In this document: one piece after another, positions 27,155 through 36,022 of the stretch
Layout: every line of letters starts with the position of its first letter
Numbering within the stretch: position 1 is the stretch's first letter
Origin: Sphingomonas caeni
GTDB taxonomy: Bacteria; Pseudomonadota; Alphaproteobacteria; Sphingomonadales; Sphingomonadaceae
Length of the DNA: 64,000 bases
Direction: 5' to 3'
Assembly: GCF_026013415.1 (NCBI RefSeq)
Contig: NZ_JAPDOK010000009.1
Location: forward strand, 62,001 to 126,000
Made by a program: the position numbers and the translations under genes
The notes under the pieces: model-generated
Databases searched by the model: none
What the model was told of the DNA's origin: nothing
Seen by the model: only the letters and a program-made list of their open reading frames with translations

Positions 27155-27676
27155 ATGGACACGCTGCTGCCCAAGAAGCTGGTCGACATGGCGCGCCAGG
27201 TGATCGATGCGAACCGCGCCGCTGGCCGCCGCATCGCGGTGGCGGAGAGCTGCACCGGCGGGCTGGTGAGCGCGGCGCTGACCGAGATTCCGGGCTCGTC
27301 CGACGTGCTTGAAGGCAGCTTCGTCACCTATTCGAACGATGCCAAGATGGACATGCTCAAGGTCAGCGGCGACGTGCTGGAGACCTTCGGCGCGGTGTCG
27401 ATCGCGGTCGCATGGACGATGGCGCAGAACGCCATGACCAAGACCCAGGCCGACATCGCGGTGGCGATCACCGGGATCGCGGGGCCGGGCGGCGGGAGCG
27501 ACAAGAAGCCCGTGGGCACGGTGATCTTCGCGCGCGCCGAGCGCGGGGCCGATCCCAACCATGTCGTCGCCGATGCGCGGCATTTCGAAAATAACGGCCG
27601 GGGCGGCGTGCGCCTTCAGGCGGCGTTGTGCGCGCTCGAGCTGCTGATGCCCGGATCGGCCGAGCCTGGCGCGTAG
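27155..27676 (+). CDS. CinA-family nicotinamide-nucleotide amidohydrolase (PncC-like)
   Basis: 173 residues comprising the CinA C-terminal domain only. Signatures are 'RIAVAESCTGGLVSAALTEI', 'VTYSNDAKMDML' and 'AITGIAGPGGGSDKKPVGTV'. PncC-type enzymes deamidate NMN to NaMN in pyridine salvage. GGAGA lies 8 nt before ATG 27155. Its 3' end overlaps the convergent COQ10/RatA-like gene by 61 nt. Confidence 0.9.
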   Translation: MDTLLPKKLVDMARQVIDANRAAGRRIAVAESCTGGLVSAALTEIPGSSDVLEGSFVTYSNDAKMDMLKVSGDVLETFGAVSIAVAWTMAQNAMTKTQADIAVAITGIAGPGGGSDKKPVGTVIFARAERGADPNHVVADARHFENNGRGGVRLQAALCALELLMPGSAEPGA

Positions 27677-28098
27677 AGCTGCTTGGCGCGGGTCTCGAAC
27701 GCTCCCACCATTTTGCGCACCGCGCGGTCGAACACTTGCCCCGCGAGCATTTCGAACACGCGGTTCTTGAACGCGAAATCAACGGTGAAGTCGATGAGGG
27801 TGCCGCCCTGCCCGTCCGGGCGGAACCTCCAGTCATTCTGGAGGTGCTTGAGCGGGCCTTCGAGATAATCGACATGGATATGCCCGGGCCGCGCCTTGGC
27901 GACGCGCGAGCTGAATGTCTCGCGCAGCCCCTTGAAGCCGACGATGACGTCCGCGACCATCTCGGTCTCGCTGTTCGAGCGGACGCGGACCGCGGTGACC
28001 CAGGGCAGGAACCGGGGGTAGCTGGCGACGTCGGCGACCAGATCGAACATCTGCTCGGGCGTGTAGGGCAGCACGCGCGTTTCCTGGTGGCGGGGCAC
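27616..28098 (-). CDS. COQ10/RatA-like START-domain protein
   Basis: 160 residues from a GTG start (VPRHQETRVLPYTPEQMF), a polyketide cyclase/START fold. 'LVADVASYPRFLPWV' and 'VDFAFKNRVFEMLAGQVFD' are the usual conserved blocks. Bacterial homologues are labelled both 'RatA toxin' and ubiquinone-binding Coq10; in alphaproteobacteria a Coq10-like lipid/quinone role is more likely, and no partner antitoxin gene is adjacent. The GTG has an ideal SD, GGAGG 7 nt upstream, that lies inside the terminal bases of repeat 28104-28231. The 3' end overlaps the cinA-like gene. Confidence 0.86.
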   Translation of the reverse strand: MPRHQETRVLPYTPEQMFDLVADVASYPRFLPWVTAVRVRSNSETEMVADVIVGFKGLRETFSSRVAKARPGHIHVDYLEGPLKHLQNDWRFRPDGQGGTLIDFTVDFAFKNRVFEMLAGQVFDRAVRKMVGAFETRAKQLYAPGSADPGISSSSAHNAA

Positions 28099-28103
28099 TC
28101 TAG

Positions 28104-28231
28104 ATCCTCCCCCGGAGGGGGAGGTGGCAGCCAAAGGCTGACGGAGGGGTAGTCACCCCAAGCGAGGCGGCCCGTGCGCGGATACTACCCCTCCACCGCT
28201 TCGCGGTCCCCCTCCCCCTCCGGGGGAGGAT
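28104..28231. repeat. 128-bp dispersed palindromic repeat, family B
   Basis: Begins ATCCTCCCCCGGAGGGGGAGG and ends with CCCCCTCCGGGGGAGGAT. Inner arms GGAGGGGTAGT and ACTACCCCTCC make a long cruciform. It lies between the COQ10-like gene and lipA (stop codon at 28234), leaving only a few bases on either side. Copies occur at 56081-56206 and, inverted, at 63143-63272. Confidence 0.92.
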
Positions 28232-28233
28232 TT

Positions 28234-29160
28234 TCATGCAGATTCCTTCGCCAGCTTCGCCTCGCGCGCAGCCTTCATCTTCGCGAAATCGTCGCCCGCG
28301 TGATAGCTCGACCGCGTCAGCGGCGTGGAGGCGACGAGCAGGAAGCCCTTGGCCCGCGCGATCGCGCCATAGGCGTTGAAGGCGGCGGGGGTGACGAATT
28401 CGGCCACCTTGGCGTGGCGCGGGGTGGGTTGGAGATACTGGCCCATCGTCAGGAAATCGATGTCGGCAGAGCGCATATCGTCCATCACCTGATGGACTTC
28501 GAGCCGCTCCTCGCCCAGCCCGAGCATGACGCCCGACTTGGTGAAGATCGTCGGATCGAGCTTCTTGACCGTCTCCAGCAGCCGCAGCGAGGCATAGTAG
28601 CGCGCGCCGGGGCGGATCGTCGGATAGAGCCGCGGCACCGTTTCGAGATTGTGATTATAAACGTCGGGCCGCGCGGCAACGATCGCTTCCACAGCGGCTT
28701 GGTGCTTGTTCCTGAAATCGGGTGTGAGAATTTCGATGGTCGTGCTCGGAGTCGTGCGGCGCAGCGCCTCGATCACCTTCACGAACTGGCTCGCGCCGCC
28801 ATCGGGCAGGTCGTCGCGATCGACCGAGGTGATGACGATATGCTCAAGCCCCATCTCCGCCGCGGCGTCGGCGGTATGCTGGGGCTCGAGCGGGTCGACC
28901 TTGCGCGGCATGCCCGTCTTGACGTTGCAAAAGGCGCAGGCGCGCGTGCAGACATCGCCCAGGATCATCACCGTGGCGTGCTTCTTGGTCCAGCATTCGC
29001 CGATATTCGGGCAGGCCGCTTCCTCGCACACCGTGTTGAGGTTGAGCCGGCGCATCATCGCCTTGGTCTCTGCGAAACCGGCCGAGGTCGGCGCCTTGAC
29101 GCGGATCCAGTCGGGCTTGCGCTGGCGCTCTGGGCGAGGGGCCTGGGAGAGATCGTTCAT
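28234..29160 (-). CDS. lipA: Lipoyl synthase
   Basis: 308 residues, radical SAM. Auxiliary cluster cysteines are in '[12 protein letters not shown]' and the SAM cluster is in '[10 protein letters not shown]' (CxxxCxxC). The C-terminal serine block '[12 protein letters not shown]' holds the conserved RSSY ligand. It inserts two sulfurs into octanoyl-lipoyl domains of pyruvate and 2-oxoglutarate dehydrogenases. Start [10 protein letters not shown]. It is upstream of the COQ10-like gene on the same strand, separated by the family B repeat, an order common in this class. Confidence 0.96.
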   Translation of the reverse strand: MNDLSQAPRPERQRKPDWIRVKAPTSAGFAETKAMMRRLNLNTVCEEAACPNIGECWTKKHATVMILGDVCTRACAFCNVKTGMPRKVDPLEPQHTADAAAEMGLEHIVITSVDRDDLPDGGASQFVKVIEALRRTTPSTTIEILTPDFRNKHQAAVEAIVAARPDVYNHNLETVPRLYPTIRPGARYYASLRLLETVKKLDPTIFTKSGVMLGLGEERLEVHQVMDDMRSADIDFLTMGQYLQPTPRHAKVAEFVTPAAFNAYGAIARAKGFLLVASTPLTRSSYHAGDDFAKMKAAREAKLAKESA

Positions 29161-29215
29161 GGCAGCGCATCTAGCGAGCGCTTGATGGCGTTACAACACG
29201 CGCTAGAGAGGCCGC

Positions 29216-29851
29216 ATGACCGATTTCTCAGACCTGCTCGACGGCTATCACCGCTTCCGCACCAGCGAGTATCGCCGCCACCGCGACCGCTGGGCCGATC
29301 TCAGCGAGGGGCAGAGCCCGCGGGTTATGGTGATCGCCTGCTCGGACAGCCGCGTCGACCCAGCGATCATCTTCGATACGACCCCCGGCGAAATCTTCGT
29401 GGTGCGCAATATCGCCAATCTCGTGCCGCCGTTCGAACTGGGCGGCGGGCGGCACGGCGTCTCCGCGGCGCTCGAATTCGCGGTGACGCAGCTCCAGGTG
29501 CCCGAGATCGTGGTGATGGGGCATGGCGCGTGCGGCGGGGTCCATGCCGCGCTCTCGCGGACCTTCGAGGGAGCTCCCCCGGGCGCGGGCGGGTTCATCG
29601 CGCACTGGGTCGACATGCTCGACGAGGCGCGAGACCGCGTCATCGCCGAATATGGCGAGGGTCCCGAGGCGATCCGCGCGCTCGAAATGGAGACGGTGCG
29701 CGTCTCGCTGCGCAACCTGCGGACCTTCCCCTGCATCCCGGAGCGCGAGGCGGCGGGGACGCTCAAGCTCCACGGCGCCTATTTCGCGATCGCCGAGGGC
29801 GTGCTTCATGTCATGGACGACAACGGCGATTTCGGAGAAATGACGGCATGA
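29216..29851 (+). CDS. Beta-class carbonic anhydrase
   Basis: 211 residues. Zn ligands and the active-site dyad are C42, D44/R46 (CSDSRVDP), H103 and C106 (HGACGG). It interconverts CO2 and bicarbonate in the cytoplasm; no signal peptide. It is divergent from lipA, separated by 55 nt, and overlaps by 4 nt (ATGA) with the His-rich membrane protein, so the two are translationally coupled. Confidence 0.95.
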   Translation: MTDFSDLLDGYHRFRTSEYRRHRDRWADLSEGQSPRVMVIACSDSRVDPAIIFDTTPGEIFVVRNIANLVPPFELGGGRHGVSAALEFAVTQLQVPEIVVMGHGACGGVHAALSRTFEGAPPGAGGFIAHWVDMLDEARDRVIAEYGEGPEAIRALEMETVRVSLRNLRTFPCIPEREAAGTLKLHGAYFAIAEGVLHVMDDNGDFGEMTA

Positions 29852-30330
29852 CGCCACGGACGATGCAGCGCCTCAGGCGCTATCACCTCTATCTCGGCAT
29901 GTTCTTCGCGCCGGCGATCCTGCTCTTCGCGCTGAGCGGGGCGCTGCAGACCTTCCGGCTGCAGGAGGAGAAAGGCTGGGGCAGCGAGCCGCCGACCTGG
30001 ATCGTGTGGATGGCGAGCGTCCACAAGGATTCGCGCCTGCCCAAGGCGAAGGCGGCCGAGGCGGAGCAGCACGAGCATGCCGACGACCACGAGCATGCCG
30101 ACGACCATGATCATGACGCCGCGCCGCCCAAGGCCGCGCCGGCGCCGCCGCCCGGCAAGCCGCCCTTCAAGCTGCCGATGCAGATTTTCGTCACCCTGCT
30201 CTCGATCGGGCTGATCCTGTCGACCCTGATCGGCATCACGATCGCGCTCAACAACCGCGCGACGCGGCGGATGTCGATCGGGATGCTGGCGGCGGGGTTC
30301 GCGCTGCCGTTGCTGCTGCTGATGCTCTAG
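29848..30330 (+). CDS. PepSY-like membrane protein with histidine-rich loop
   Basis: 160 residues. An N-terminal helix after 'RLRRYHLYLGMFFAPAILL' resembles the start of PepSY-associated membrane proteins. A loop (~residues 71-95) is rich in His/Asp (HEHADDHEHADDHDHD), then Pro/Ala, and two more helices follow (~113-130 and ~140-160). The loop should bind Zn2+ or another transition metal, a tempting match with the coupled Zn enzyme carbonic anhydrase. It is otherwise short for a full PepSY protein. The metal role is inferred. Confidence 0.7.
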   Translation: MTPRTMQRLRRYHLYLGMFFAPAILLFALSGALQTFRLQEEKGWGSEPPTWIVWMASVHKDSRLPKAKAAEAEQHEHADDHEHADDHDHDAAPPKAAPAPPPGKPPFKLPMQIFVTLLSIGLILSTLIGITIALNNRATRRMSIGMLAAGFALPLLLLML

Positions 30331-30342
30331 GGAGAAGCGGCG

Positions 30343-30933
30343 ATGCTGGAGGCGCTCAAACAGGGTTTCGGCGGGCTGCTGACCTTTTCGGGGCGGATGC
30401 GGCCCATGCATTTCTGGCTTTATTTCGCGGTGATCTTCCTCGCCATCCAGGCGGTGGCGGGGATCGGCGGGTTCCTGATGATGCAGGGGATGTTCGCGCG
30501 GATGGGGCGCTTCATGCGCGAGCACCCCGATCAGGTCGATGTGGTGCAGACACCCGGCGGGACTTCCTGGCACGTCAAGGGCTATCACCCCGAGCTGGTG
30601 CCGGACGTCAGCCTCTTCGTGTGGGTGGTCGCGGCCGTCTGCCTGATTTCCGTCTTGTTGCTTGCGGCCGCGGTGACCCGGCGTCTCCACGACAGCAACC
30701 GGCGCGGATGGTGGGGGCTGCTGCCCCTGCCCTTCCTCGCGACGGGGATTGCAATCTTTCCCGGGCTGTTCGCCAGCTTTGGGGCTCCCGGCGGCAAGGA
30801 GCCCGATATGGGGCTGTTCCTGCTGCTGATGCTGAACAACATGGTGTATCTGGGCTCGCTGGGCCTGCTCGTCGTGCTGCTCTGCCTCGGCGGGACACGC
30901 GGCGAGAACCGGTTCGGGCCGCAGCCCCTCTAA
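30343..30933 (+). CDS. DUF805 family membrane protein
   Basis: 196 residues with four likely helices. The family features are an early 'FSGRMRPMHFWLYF' motif, 'RRLHDSNRRGWWGLLPL' in the cytoplasmic loop and a C-terminal 'GENRFGP' tail. Function of DUF805 is unknown. It starts 13 nt after the His-rich gene and probably belongs to the carbonic anhydrase operon. Its stop codon directly abuts the stop codon of the convergent ppk2. Confidence 0.87.
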   Translation: MLEALKQGFGGLLTFSGRMRPMHFWLYFAVIFLAIQAVAGIGGFLMMQGMFARMGRFMREHPDQVDVVQTPGGTSWHVKGYHPELVPDVSLFVWVVAAVCLISVLLLAAAVTRRLHDSNRRGWWGLLPLPFLATGIAIFPGLFASFGAPGGKEPDMGLFLLLMLNNMVYLGSLGLLVVLLCLGGTRGENRFGPQPL

Positions 30934-31707
30934 TCAGAGCCCGAGCGCCTTTTTCGCGACCTTCATCACCTCCGGGTCGAGCTCGGGCGGGTCCATCGGC
31001 ACGCGCTTTTCGAGCTGATCGGCGATCGCGGTGAGCGCGGCGATGCGGCCGGCCTTCTTGTTGTTGCCGTCGATCACCGTCCAGGGCGCGGACTTGGTCG
31101 AACTATGCTCGAACATGTCGTGCATCGCGGCCAGATAGTCCGCCCGCTTTGCCCGGTTGCGGTAATCGTCGAGGCCGGTCTTCCAGCGCTTCCACGGATG
31201 CTCGAGCCGGTCCTTGAGGCGCTTGTCCTGCTCCTCCTGCGTCACATGGACGAAGATCTTGACCAAGGTGGCGCCGGTATCGGCCTGCTGGCCCTCGAAA
31301 TCGTTGATCTCGTCATAGGCGCGGCGCCACTCGGCCTCGCTCGCATAGCCTTCGACCCGTTCGACCAGCACACGGCCATACCAGCTGCGGTCGAACACCG
31401 CGATATTGTGCTGCGCGGGCAGGCGCTGCCAGAAACGCCAGAGATAATGGTGGGAGAATTCTTCGGGGGTCGGCGCGGAGATCGGCCAGACCTCGAAATA
31501 GCGCGGGTCCCATTCGGCGGTGAGCCGCTTGATGATCCCGCCCTTCCCCGCAGCATCCCAGCCCTCGAACAGCACGATCGCGCGGCGCTTGTGGACGATG
31601 TGCGCGAACTGGATATGGCTCAGGCGCTTCTGGAGCCTGGCGAGCGCCTTGTCATAGTCGCCGTCGAACTTGTCGCCGGATTCATAGTCGGAAAGGTCGA
31701 TCTTCAT
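30934..31707 (-). CDS. ppk2: Polyphosphate kinase 2 family protein
   Basis: 257 residues, one PPK2 domain. Walker A is GWDAAGKGG, the lid/Walker B region is 'VFDRSWYGRVLVERVEGY', and 'KIFVHVTQEEQDKRL' follows. It transfers phosphate between polyphosphate and nucleotides; with one domain it is likely class I (ADP/GDP to ATP/GTP), though class cannot be fixed by eye. It is unlinked to the ppk1-ppx operon at 36-39.7 kb. Confidence 0.92.
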   Translation of the reverse strand: MKIDLSDYESGDKFDGDYDKALARLQKRLSHIQFAHIVHKRRAIVLFEGWDAAGKGGIIKRLTAEWDPRYFEVWPISAPTPEEFSHHYLWRFWQRLPAQHNIAVFDRSWYGRVLVERVEGYASEAEWRRAYDEINDFEGQQADTGATLVKIFVHVTQEEQDKRLKDRLEHPWKRWKTGLDDYRNRAKRADYLAAMHDMFEHSSTKSAPWTVIDGNNKKAGRIAALTAIADQLEKRVPMDPPELDPEVMKVAKKALGL

Positions 31708-31713
31708 ATCGGT

Positions 31714-32478
31714 TCAGACGCAGATCTCGTTGTTCTCGTCGATCTCGACGCTTCGCAGCACATCGTCGCGATCGACCCCGCGATAATCGAGGCGGATGAT
31801 CACGGTATAGCCGTTCTCGAGGCCGACGATATAGCAGCTGTCGGGCGCCTTGGACGGGCAGCCGTTGAGCCACGTCACGTCGTCGGGGAATTTGCTGCTG
31901 GCGAAGGCGTTGCATGCATAGCTGATCTGGCCCTTCCGGTCGTGGCAGCCGGGAATGCCGCGCTTGCCCTCGCGGATCGTCGCGACCGCGATGGCGAGGT
32001 CGTTATAGCCGAAGGCGGCCATGCCCGAGCCGAGCGGCGAATCGGTGGTGAACCAGCCATGGTCGCCCGAGGCGTCCAGTGTCGCGCAAGGCCCCTTGAG
32101 CGGTTCGAACGGCGGCGCGTCGCCACCATAACCCGGAATGGTGACCCGTTCCTGGATCACGCGATATTGCGTCTCGGTGAAGATGCTGAACGGCGCGCCC
32201 GGGTTCGCGGGATCGGTGCCCTCATAGGCCATCGTCACCCGATTGCGGCGGCACAGCCCGGGAAAGCGCGTGGCCGACGGGCGCGTATAGGTCCTGCTCT
32301 GGACATAGCCGTTATCCAGACCCCCGCCGGCGATGAACACTGCCTCCGGCTGCATCAGTGATGGAAGGTCCGCGCGCACCTTGGTCCCGGCCGCGAGGCT
32401 GGGCTTGTACATGTCCTGCGCGTGGGAGGGCGTGGCAACCAGAGCGATACCCGACAGGGCAAGAATTTCCTTCCGCAT
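31714..32478 (-). CDS. Exported protein of unknown function
   Basis: 254 residues starting MRKEILALSGIALVATPSHAQDM, with a clear signal peptide (cleavage after SHA). The mature part has six or so cysteines ('FPGLCRRN', 'GPCATL', 'GIPGCHDR', 'SYACNAF', 'NGCPSKAPDSCYIV'), suggesting disulfides in the periplasm. No catalytic motif was recognised. GGGAGGATGG lies before the ATG. It is 6 nt upstream of ppk2 on the same strand, so probably co-transcribed. Function unknown. Confidence 0.7.
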   Translation of the reverse strand: MRKEILALSGIALVATPSHAQDMYKPSLAAGTKVRADLPSLMQPEAVFIAGGGLDNGYVQSRTYTRPSATRFPGLCRRNRVTMAYEGTDPANPGAPFSIFTETQYRVIQERVTIPGYGGDAPPFEPLKGPCATLDASGDHGWFTTDSPLGSGMAAFGYNDLAIAVATIREGKRGIPGCHDRKGQISYACNAFASSKFPDDVTWLNGCPSKAPDSCYIVGLENGYTVIIRLDYRGVDRDDVLRSVEIDENNEICV

Positions 32479-32545
32479 AACACCATCCTCCCGCCCCCGA
32501 TCGGGGAAAGGTATCAAAGGCGCAACGGCTTGGAAATCGCCGGAA

Positions 32546-34342
32546 TTACCCCGCCTTGGGCCCGTCGCTCGCAAGCTTGATGTGCAGTTCCTTGAGCTGC
32601 TTGGGGCTCACCGCCGCGGGGGCCTGCATCATCAGATCCTCGGCCTTCTGCGTCATCGGGAAGACGATCACCTCGCGGATGTTCGGCTCGTCCGCCAGCA
32701 GCATGACGATGCGGTCGACCCCCGGGGCCGAGCCGCCATGCGGGGGGGCGCCGAACTTGAAGGCGTTGATCATGCCCGCGAAATTGGTGTCGACCTGCTC
32801 CTGGGTGTAGCCGGCGATCTCGAACGCCTTGTACATGATCTCGGGCCGGTGGTTCCGGATCGCGCCCGAACTCAGCTCCACGCCGTTGCAGACGATGTCG
32901 TACTGGAAGGCGAGGATGTCGAGCGGGTCCTTGGTCTCCAGCGCCTCCAGCTCGCCCTGCGGCATGCTGAAGGGGTTGTGGCTGAAATCGACCTTCTTCG
33001 CGTCCTCGTCATATTCGAACATCGGGAAATCGACGATCCAGCAGAATTCGAAGCGCTTGAGGTCGATCAGCTCGAGCTGCTCGGCGGCGCGGGTGCGGGC
33101 AAGGCCGGCGAGGCGCGCGGCCTGGGCTTCCTTGCCCGCGGCGAAGAAGATGCCATCGTTGGGGCCGAGTCCCATCGCGTCGGCGATCGCCTTCATCCCC
33201 TCCTGGCCGTGATTGTTGGCGATCGGGCCGCCGAACACGCCGTCCTTCTGCGTCGCATAGCCGAGGCCGGGGAAGCCCTCGGACTGGGCCCAGCTGTTCA
33301 TGTCGTCGAAGAATTTGCGGCTCTTCTCGTGGGTGTTCGGCGCAGGGATCGCGCGGACGACGTCGCCACCCTCGACGATCGAGGCGAAGCGCCCGAAGCC
33401 CGAGCCCTTGAAGAACTCCGAGACGTCGGTGATCAGGATCGGGTTGCGCAGGTCCGGCTTGTCGTTGCCGTATTTGAGCATCGATTCCTTGTAGGGGATG
33501 CGCTTGAACGGCAGCGGGCTGACGGTGCGGCCCTTGCCATCGAAATCGGCGAACTCCTCGAACACGCCGTGGAGCACCGGCTCGATCGCGGCGAACACGT
33601 CGTCCTGCGTGACATAGCTCATTTCGAAATCGAGCTGATAGAATTCGCCGGGCGAGCGGTCGGCGCGGGCGTCCTCGTCGCGGAAGCAGGGGGCGATCTG
33701 GAAATAGCGGTCGAAGCCCGCGACCATCAGCAGCTGCTTGAACATCTGCGGCGCTTGGGGAAGCGCGTAGAATTTGCCAGGATGGACGCGGCTGGGCACG
33801 AGATAGTCGCGCGCGCCCTCGGGGCTCGACGCGGTCAGGATCGGGGTCTGGAACTCGGTGAAGCCCTGCCCGATCATCCGCTGGCGCAGCGACGCGATCA
33901 CGTTCGAGCGCAGCACGATATTCTTGTGGAGCCGCTCGCGGCGCAGATCGAGGAAGCGGTAACGCAGGCGGATATCCTCGGGATATTCGGCATCGCCGAA
34001 CACGGGGAGCGGCAGTTCCTGCGCCTGGCTCTGGACCGTCACCTCGGCGGCGCGAACCTCGATCTCGCCGGTCGGCAGGTTCGGGTTCACCGCCGCGCCG
34101 TCGCGCGCGATCACCTTGCCGGTCACCGTCACCACCGATTCGCTGCGCAGCGATTCGATCGCGGCAAAGGCGGGGCCGCTCACATCGGTGACGATCTGGG
34201 TGATCCCGTAATGGTCGCGCAGATCGATGAAGACGAGATCGCCATGATCGCGCTTGCGGTGGACCCAGCCCGAAAGCCGGACCTCCTGACCAACATCGGC
34301 CGCGCGGAGGGCGGCGCAGGTGTGCGTGCGATAGGCGTGCAT
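32546..34342 (-). CDS. aspS: Aspartyl-tRNA synthetase
   Basis: 598 residues, a class IIb synthetase of bacterial type. An N-terminal OB fold ('[21 protein letters not shown]'), motif 2 '[16 protein letters not shown]', an inserted GAD domain, and motif 3 '[14 protein letters not shown]' are present. The C-terminus ends 'KELHIKLA...'. As in many alphaproteobacteria it may be non-discriminating (Asp/Asn) when no AsnRS exists, which cannot be tested here. Start MHAYRTHTC is supported by the domain start. A palindromic repeat lies upstream. Confidence 0.95.
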   Translation of the reverse strand: MHAYRTHTCAALRAADVGQEVRLSGWVHRKRDHGDLVFIDLRDHYGITQIVTDVSGPAFAAIESLRSESVVTVTGKVIARDGAAVNPNLPTGEIEVRAAEVTVQSQAQELPLPVFGDAEYPEDIRLRYRFLDLRRERLHKNIVLRSNVIASLRQRMIGQGFTEFQTPILTASSPEGARDYLVPSRVHPGKFYALPQAPQMFKQLLMVAGFDRYFQIAPCFRDEDARADRSPGEFYQLDFEMSYVTQDDVFAAIEPVLHGVFEEFADFDGKGRTVSPLPFKRIPYKESMLKYGNDKPDLRNPILITDVSEFFKGSGFGRFASIVEGGDVVRAIPAPNTHEKSRKFFDDMNSWAQSEGFPGLGYATQKDGVFGGPIANNHGQEGMKAIADAMGLGPNDGIFFAAGKEAQAARLAGLARTRAAEQLELIDLKRFEFCWIVDFPMFEYDEDAKKVDFSHNPFSMPQGELEALETKDPLDILAFQYDIVCNGVELSSGAIRNHRPEIMYKAFEIAGYTQEQVDTNFAGMINAFKFGAPPHGGSAPGVDRIVMLLADEPNIREVIVFPMTQKAEDLMMQAPAAVSPKQLKELHIKLASDGPKAG

Positions 34343-34363
34343 GGTCTTTCGTCTCTCTAATTT

Positions 34364-34442
34364 CGTCACCCCGGCGAAAGCCGGGGCCCAGGAGTCGCGA
34401 CATCGCTTTGGGCTCTGGGTCCCGGCTTGCGCCGGGATGACG
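34364..34442. repeat. Dispersed palindromic repeat, family A (second copy)
   Basis: Arms 34364-34391 and 34415-34442 are 28 nt each and nearly identical to those at 9236-9317, with a few changed positions. It lies in the divergent gap between aspS and rnd, so it may affect both transcripts. Confidence 0.92.
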
Positions 34443-34515
34443 GCAAATGGATTGGGCGTGCGCTTTCCCCCCACGCACTCTTTTGTCAAGGCGAAGACAT
34501 GTCTATGGGGCCACG

Positions 34516-35691
34516 ATGCACATCCATGACCTGATCGAGGACTCCGCCTCGCTCGCCAATCTTTGCGCCCATCTCGCCACCAAGCCCTATGTGGTCGTCG
34601 ACACCGAATTCATGCGCGAAAACAGCTATTGGCCCGAACTCTGCCTGCTCCAGATCGCCGACGACGAAGAGGCCGCCGCGATCGATACGATGGCCGAGGG
34701 GATCGACCTCAAGCCGCTGCTCGACCTGCTCACCGAGAATGAGGAGGTGCTCAAGGTCTTCCATGCCGGCGGGCAGGATATCGAGATCGTCTATAACCTG
34801 ACCGGCAAGACCCCCCACCCGCTGTTCGACACCCAGGTCGCGGCGATGGCGCTGGGGCAAGGCGAGCAGATCGGCTACTCGAACCTGGTCGATTCCTATC
34901 TGGGCATCCAGGTCGACAAGGGCGCCCGCTTCACCGATTGGGCGCGGCGGCCGCTCGACAAGCGCCAGATCGACTATGCGATCTGCGACGTCACCTATCT
35001 CTCCGAAATCTTCCCGCGGATGCTGGAGAAGCTCAAGAAGACCGGGCGCGGCGCGTGGCTCGACCAGGAGATGGAGCGGCTCGCCGATCCCGAAAATTAC
35101 CGCAACGACCCAGACGAGGCGTGGCAGCGCGTGCGCGTTTCGAGCCGCAAGCCCGAAGTATTGGGCCGGCTCAAGGCGCTGGCGCGGTGGCGCGAGCTCG
35201 AGGCGCAGGGCAAGGACCTGCCGCGCGGGCGCATCATCAAGGACGAGACGCTCGCCGATCTCGCCGCCAATCCGCCCAGGAAGCAGGCCGATCTGGGGCG
35301 GGTGCGGGGGCTCTCGCCGGCCTGGGCGGGCAACGATATCGGCGGCCGGCTGATGGCGGCGCTGGAAGGCGCGGTGCCGATGACCACGGCCGAGCTGCCC
35401 CCGCGCGACGACCGCAAGCCGGCGCTCGGCAAGGACGGCGCGCTGGTCGCGGACCTGCTCAAGCTGCTGCTCAAGATCCGCGCCAAGGAGATCAACGTCG
35501 CCGCCAAGCTGCTCGCGCGCACCGACGAGCTGGAGGCGCTCGCCGCGGGCCAGCGCGAGGGGCTGCCGATGCTTCAGGGCTGGCGGTTCGATCAGTTCGG
35601 CAAGGACGCGCTGCAATTGGTCGAGGGTCAGCTTGGGTTCACCGTGCGGAACGGAAAGCTCAAAATGACCCGAACCGAGGAAGCCGGATGA
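34516..35691 (+). CDS. rnd: Ribonuclease D
   Basis: 391 residues. The DEDDy exonuclease motifs are '[10 protein letters not shown]', '[14 protein letters not shown]' and '[10 protein letters not shown]', followed by two HRDC domains. It matures the 3' ends of tRNAs and other stable RNAs. The start MHIHDLIED is just before the exonuclease domain; the longer frame upstream is Cys/Arg-rich and not conserved-looking. The stop overlaps the following lipoprotein by 4 nt. Confidence 0.95.
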   Translation: MHIHDLIEDSASLANLCAHLATKPYVVVDTEFMRENSYWPELCLLQIADDEEAAAIDTMAEGIDLKPLLDLLTENEEVLKVFHAGGQDIEIVYNLTGKTPHPLFDTQVAAMALGQGEQIGYSNLVDSYLGIQVDKGARFTDWARRPLDKRQIDYAICDVTYLSEIFPRMLEKLKKTGRGAWLDQEMERLADPENYRNDPDEAWQRVRVSSRKPEVLGRLKALARWRELEAQGKDLPRGRIIKDETLADLAANPPRKQADLGRVRGLSPAWAGNDIGGRLMAALEGAVPMTTAELPPRDDRKPALGKDGALVADLLKLLLKIRAKEINVAAKLLARTDELEALAAGQREGLPMLQGWRFDQFGKDALQLVEGQLGFTVRNGKLKMTRTEEAG

Positions 35692-35987
35692 TTCGCCTTG
35701 CGCTGCCGTTGATTGCAATGTCGCTGATGGGATGCGCGCGGGAAGCGGACGGCGAGCCCTACCCGATACCGCCCGGGCCACCCACCGCCTGCGGCTCGCA
35801 TCTGCTCGGCTCCTATGTGGGCAAGAAGCGCACAGATGCGATTGCGGCGCAGGTCGCGCGCATCAGCGGCGCGAAGGCCATCCGCTGGATCAAGCCCGGC
35901 ATGGCGGTGACAATGGATTATCGCGAGGACCGGCTGAACGTCCGGCTCGACGACAAGGATGTGATCCTCTCGGTCAGCTGCGGCTAG
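35688..35987 (+). CDS. I78-family peptidase inhibitor, lipoprotein
   Basis: 99 residues, ATG inside the rnd stop codon. A lipobox LMGC gives lipidated Cys16. The mature part 'CGSHLLGSYVGKKRTDA' to 'VTMDYREDRLNVRLDDKD' and a terminal Cys matches the I78 inhibitor fold, which uses two cysteines and a reactive loop to block serine proteases. It probably guards the periplasm or outer membrane. The gene is easy to miss because another frame reads through the region. Confidence 0.83.
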   Translation: MIRLALPLIAMSLMGCAREADGEPYPIPPGPPTACGSHLLGSYVGKKRTDAIAAQVARISGAKAIRWIKPGMAVTMDYREDRLNVRLDDKDVILSVSCG

Positions 35988-36022
35988 GTGCGAGCCGCAT
36001 AACGAGGTTGGCGGCCGCCTGC

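Noticed and set aside
27616..28098. RatA toxin of a toxin-antitoxin module
   Set aside because: No RatB partner; the START fold and its position after lipA fit a Coq10-like protein. The toxin label is inherited from an E. coli homologue.
28104..28231. CRISPR-like array in the intergenic palindromes
   Set aside because: No regularly spaced short repeats with unique spacers. The elements are single palindromes.
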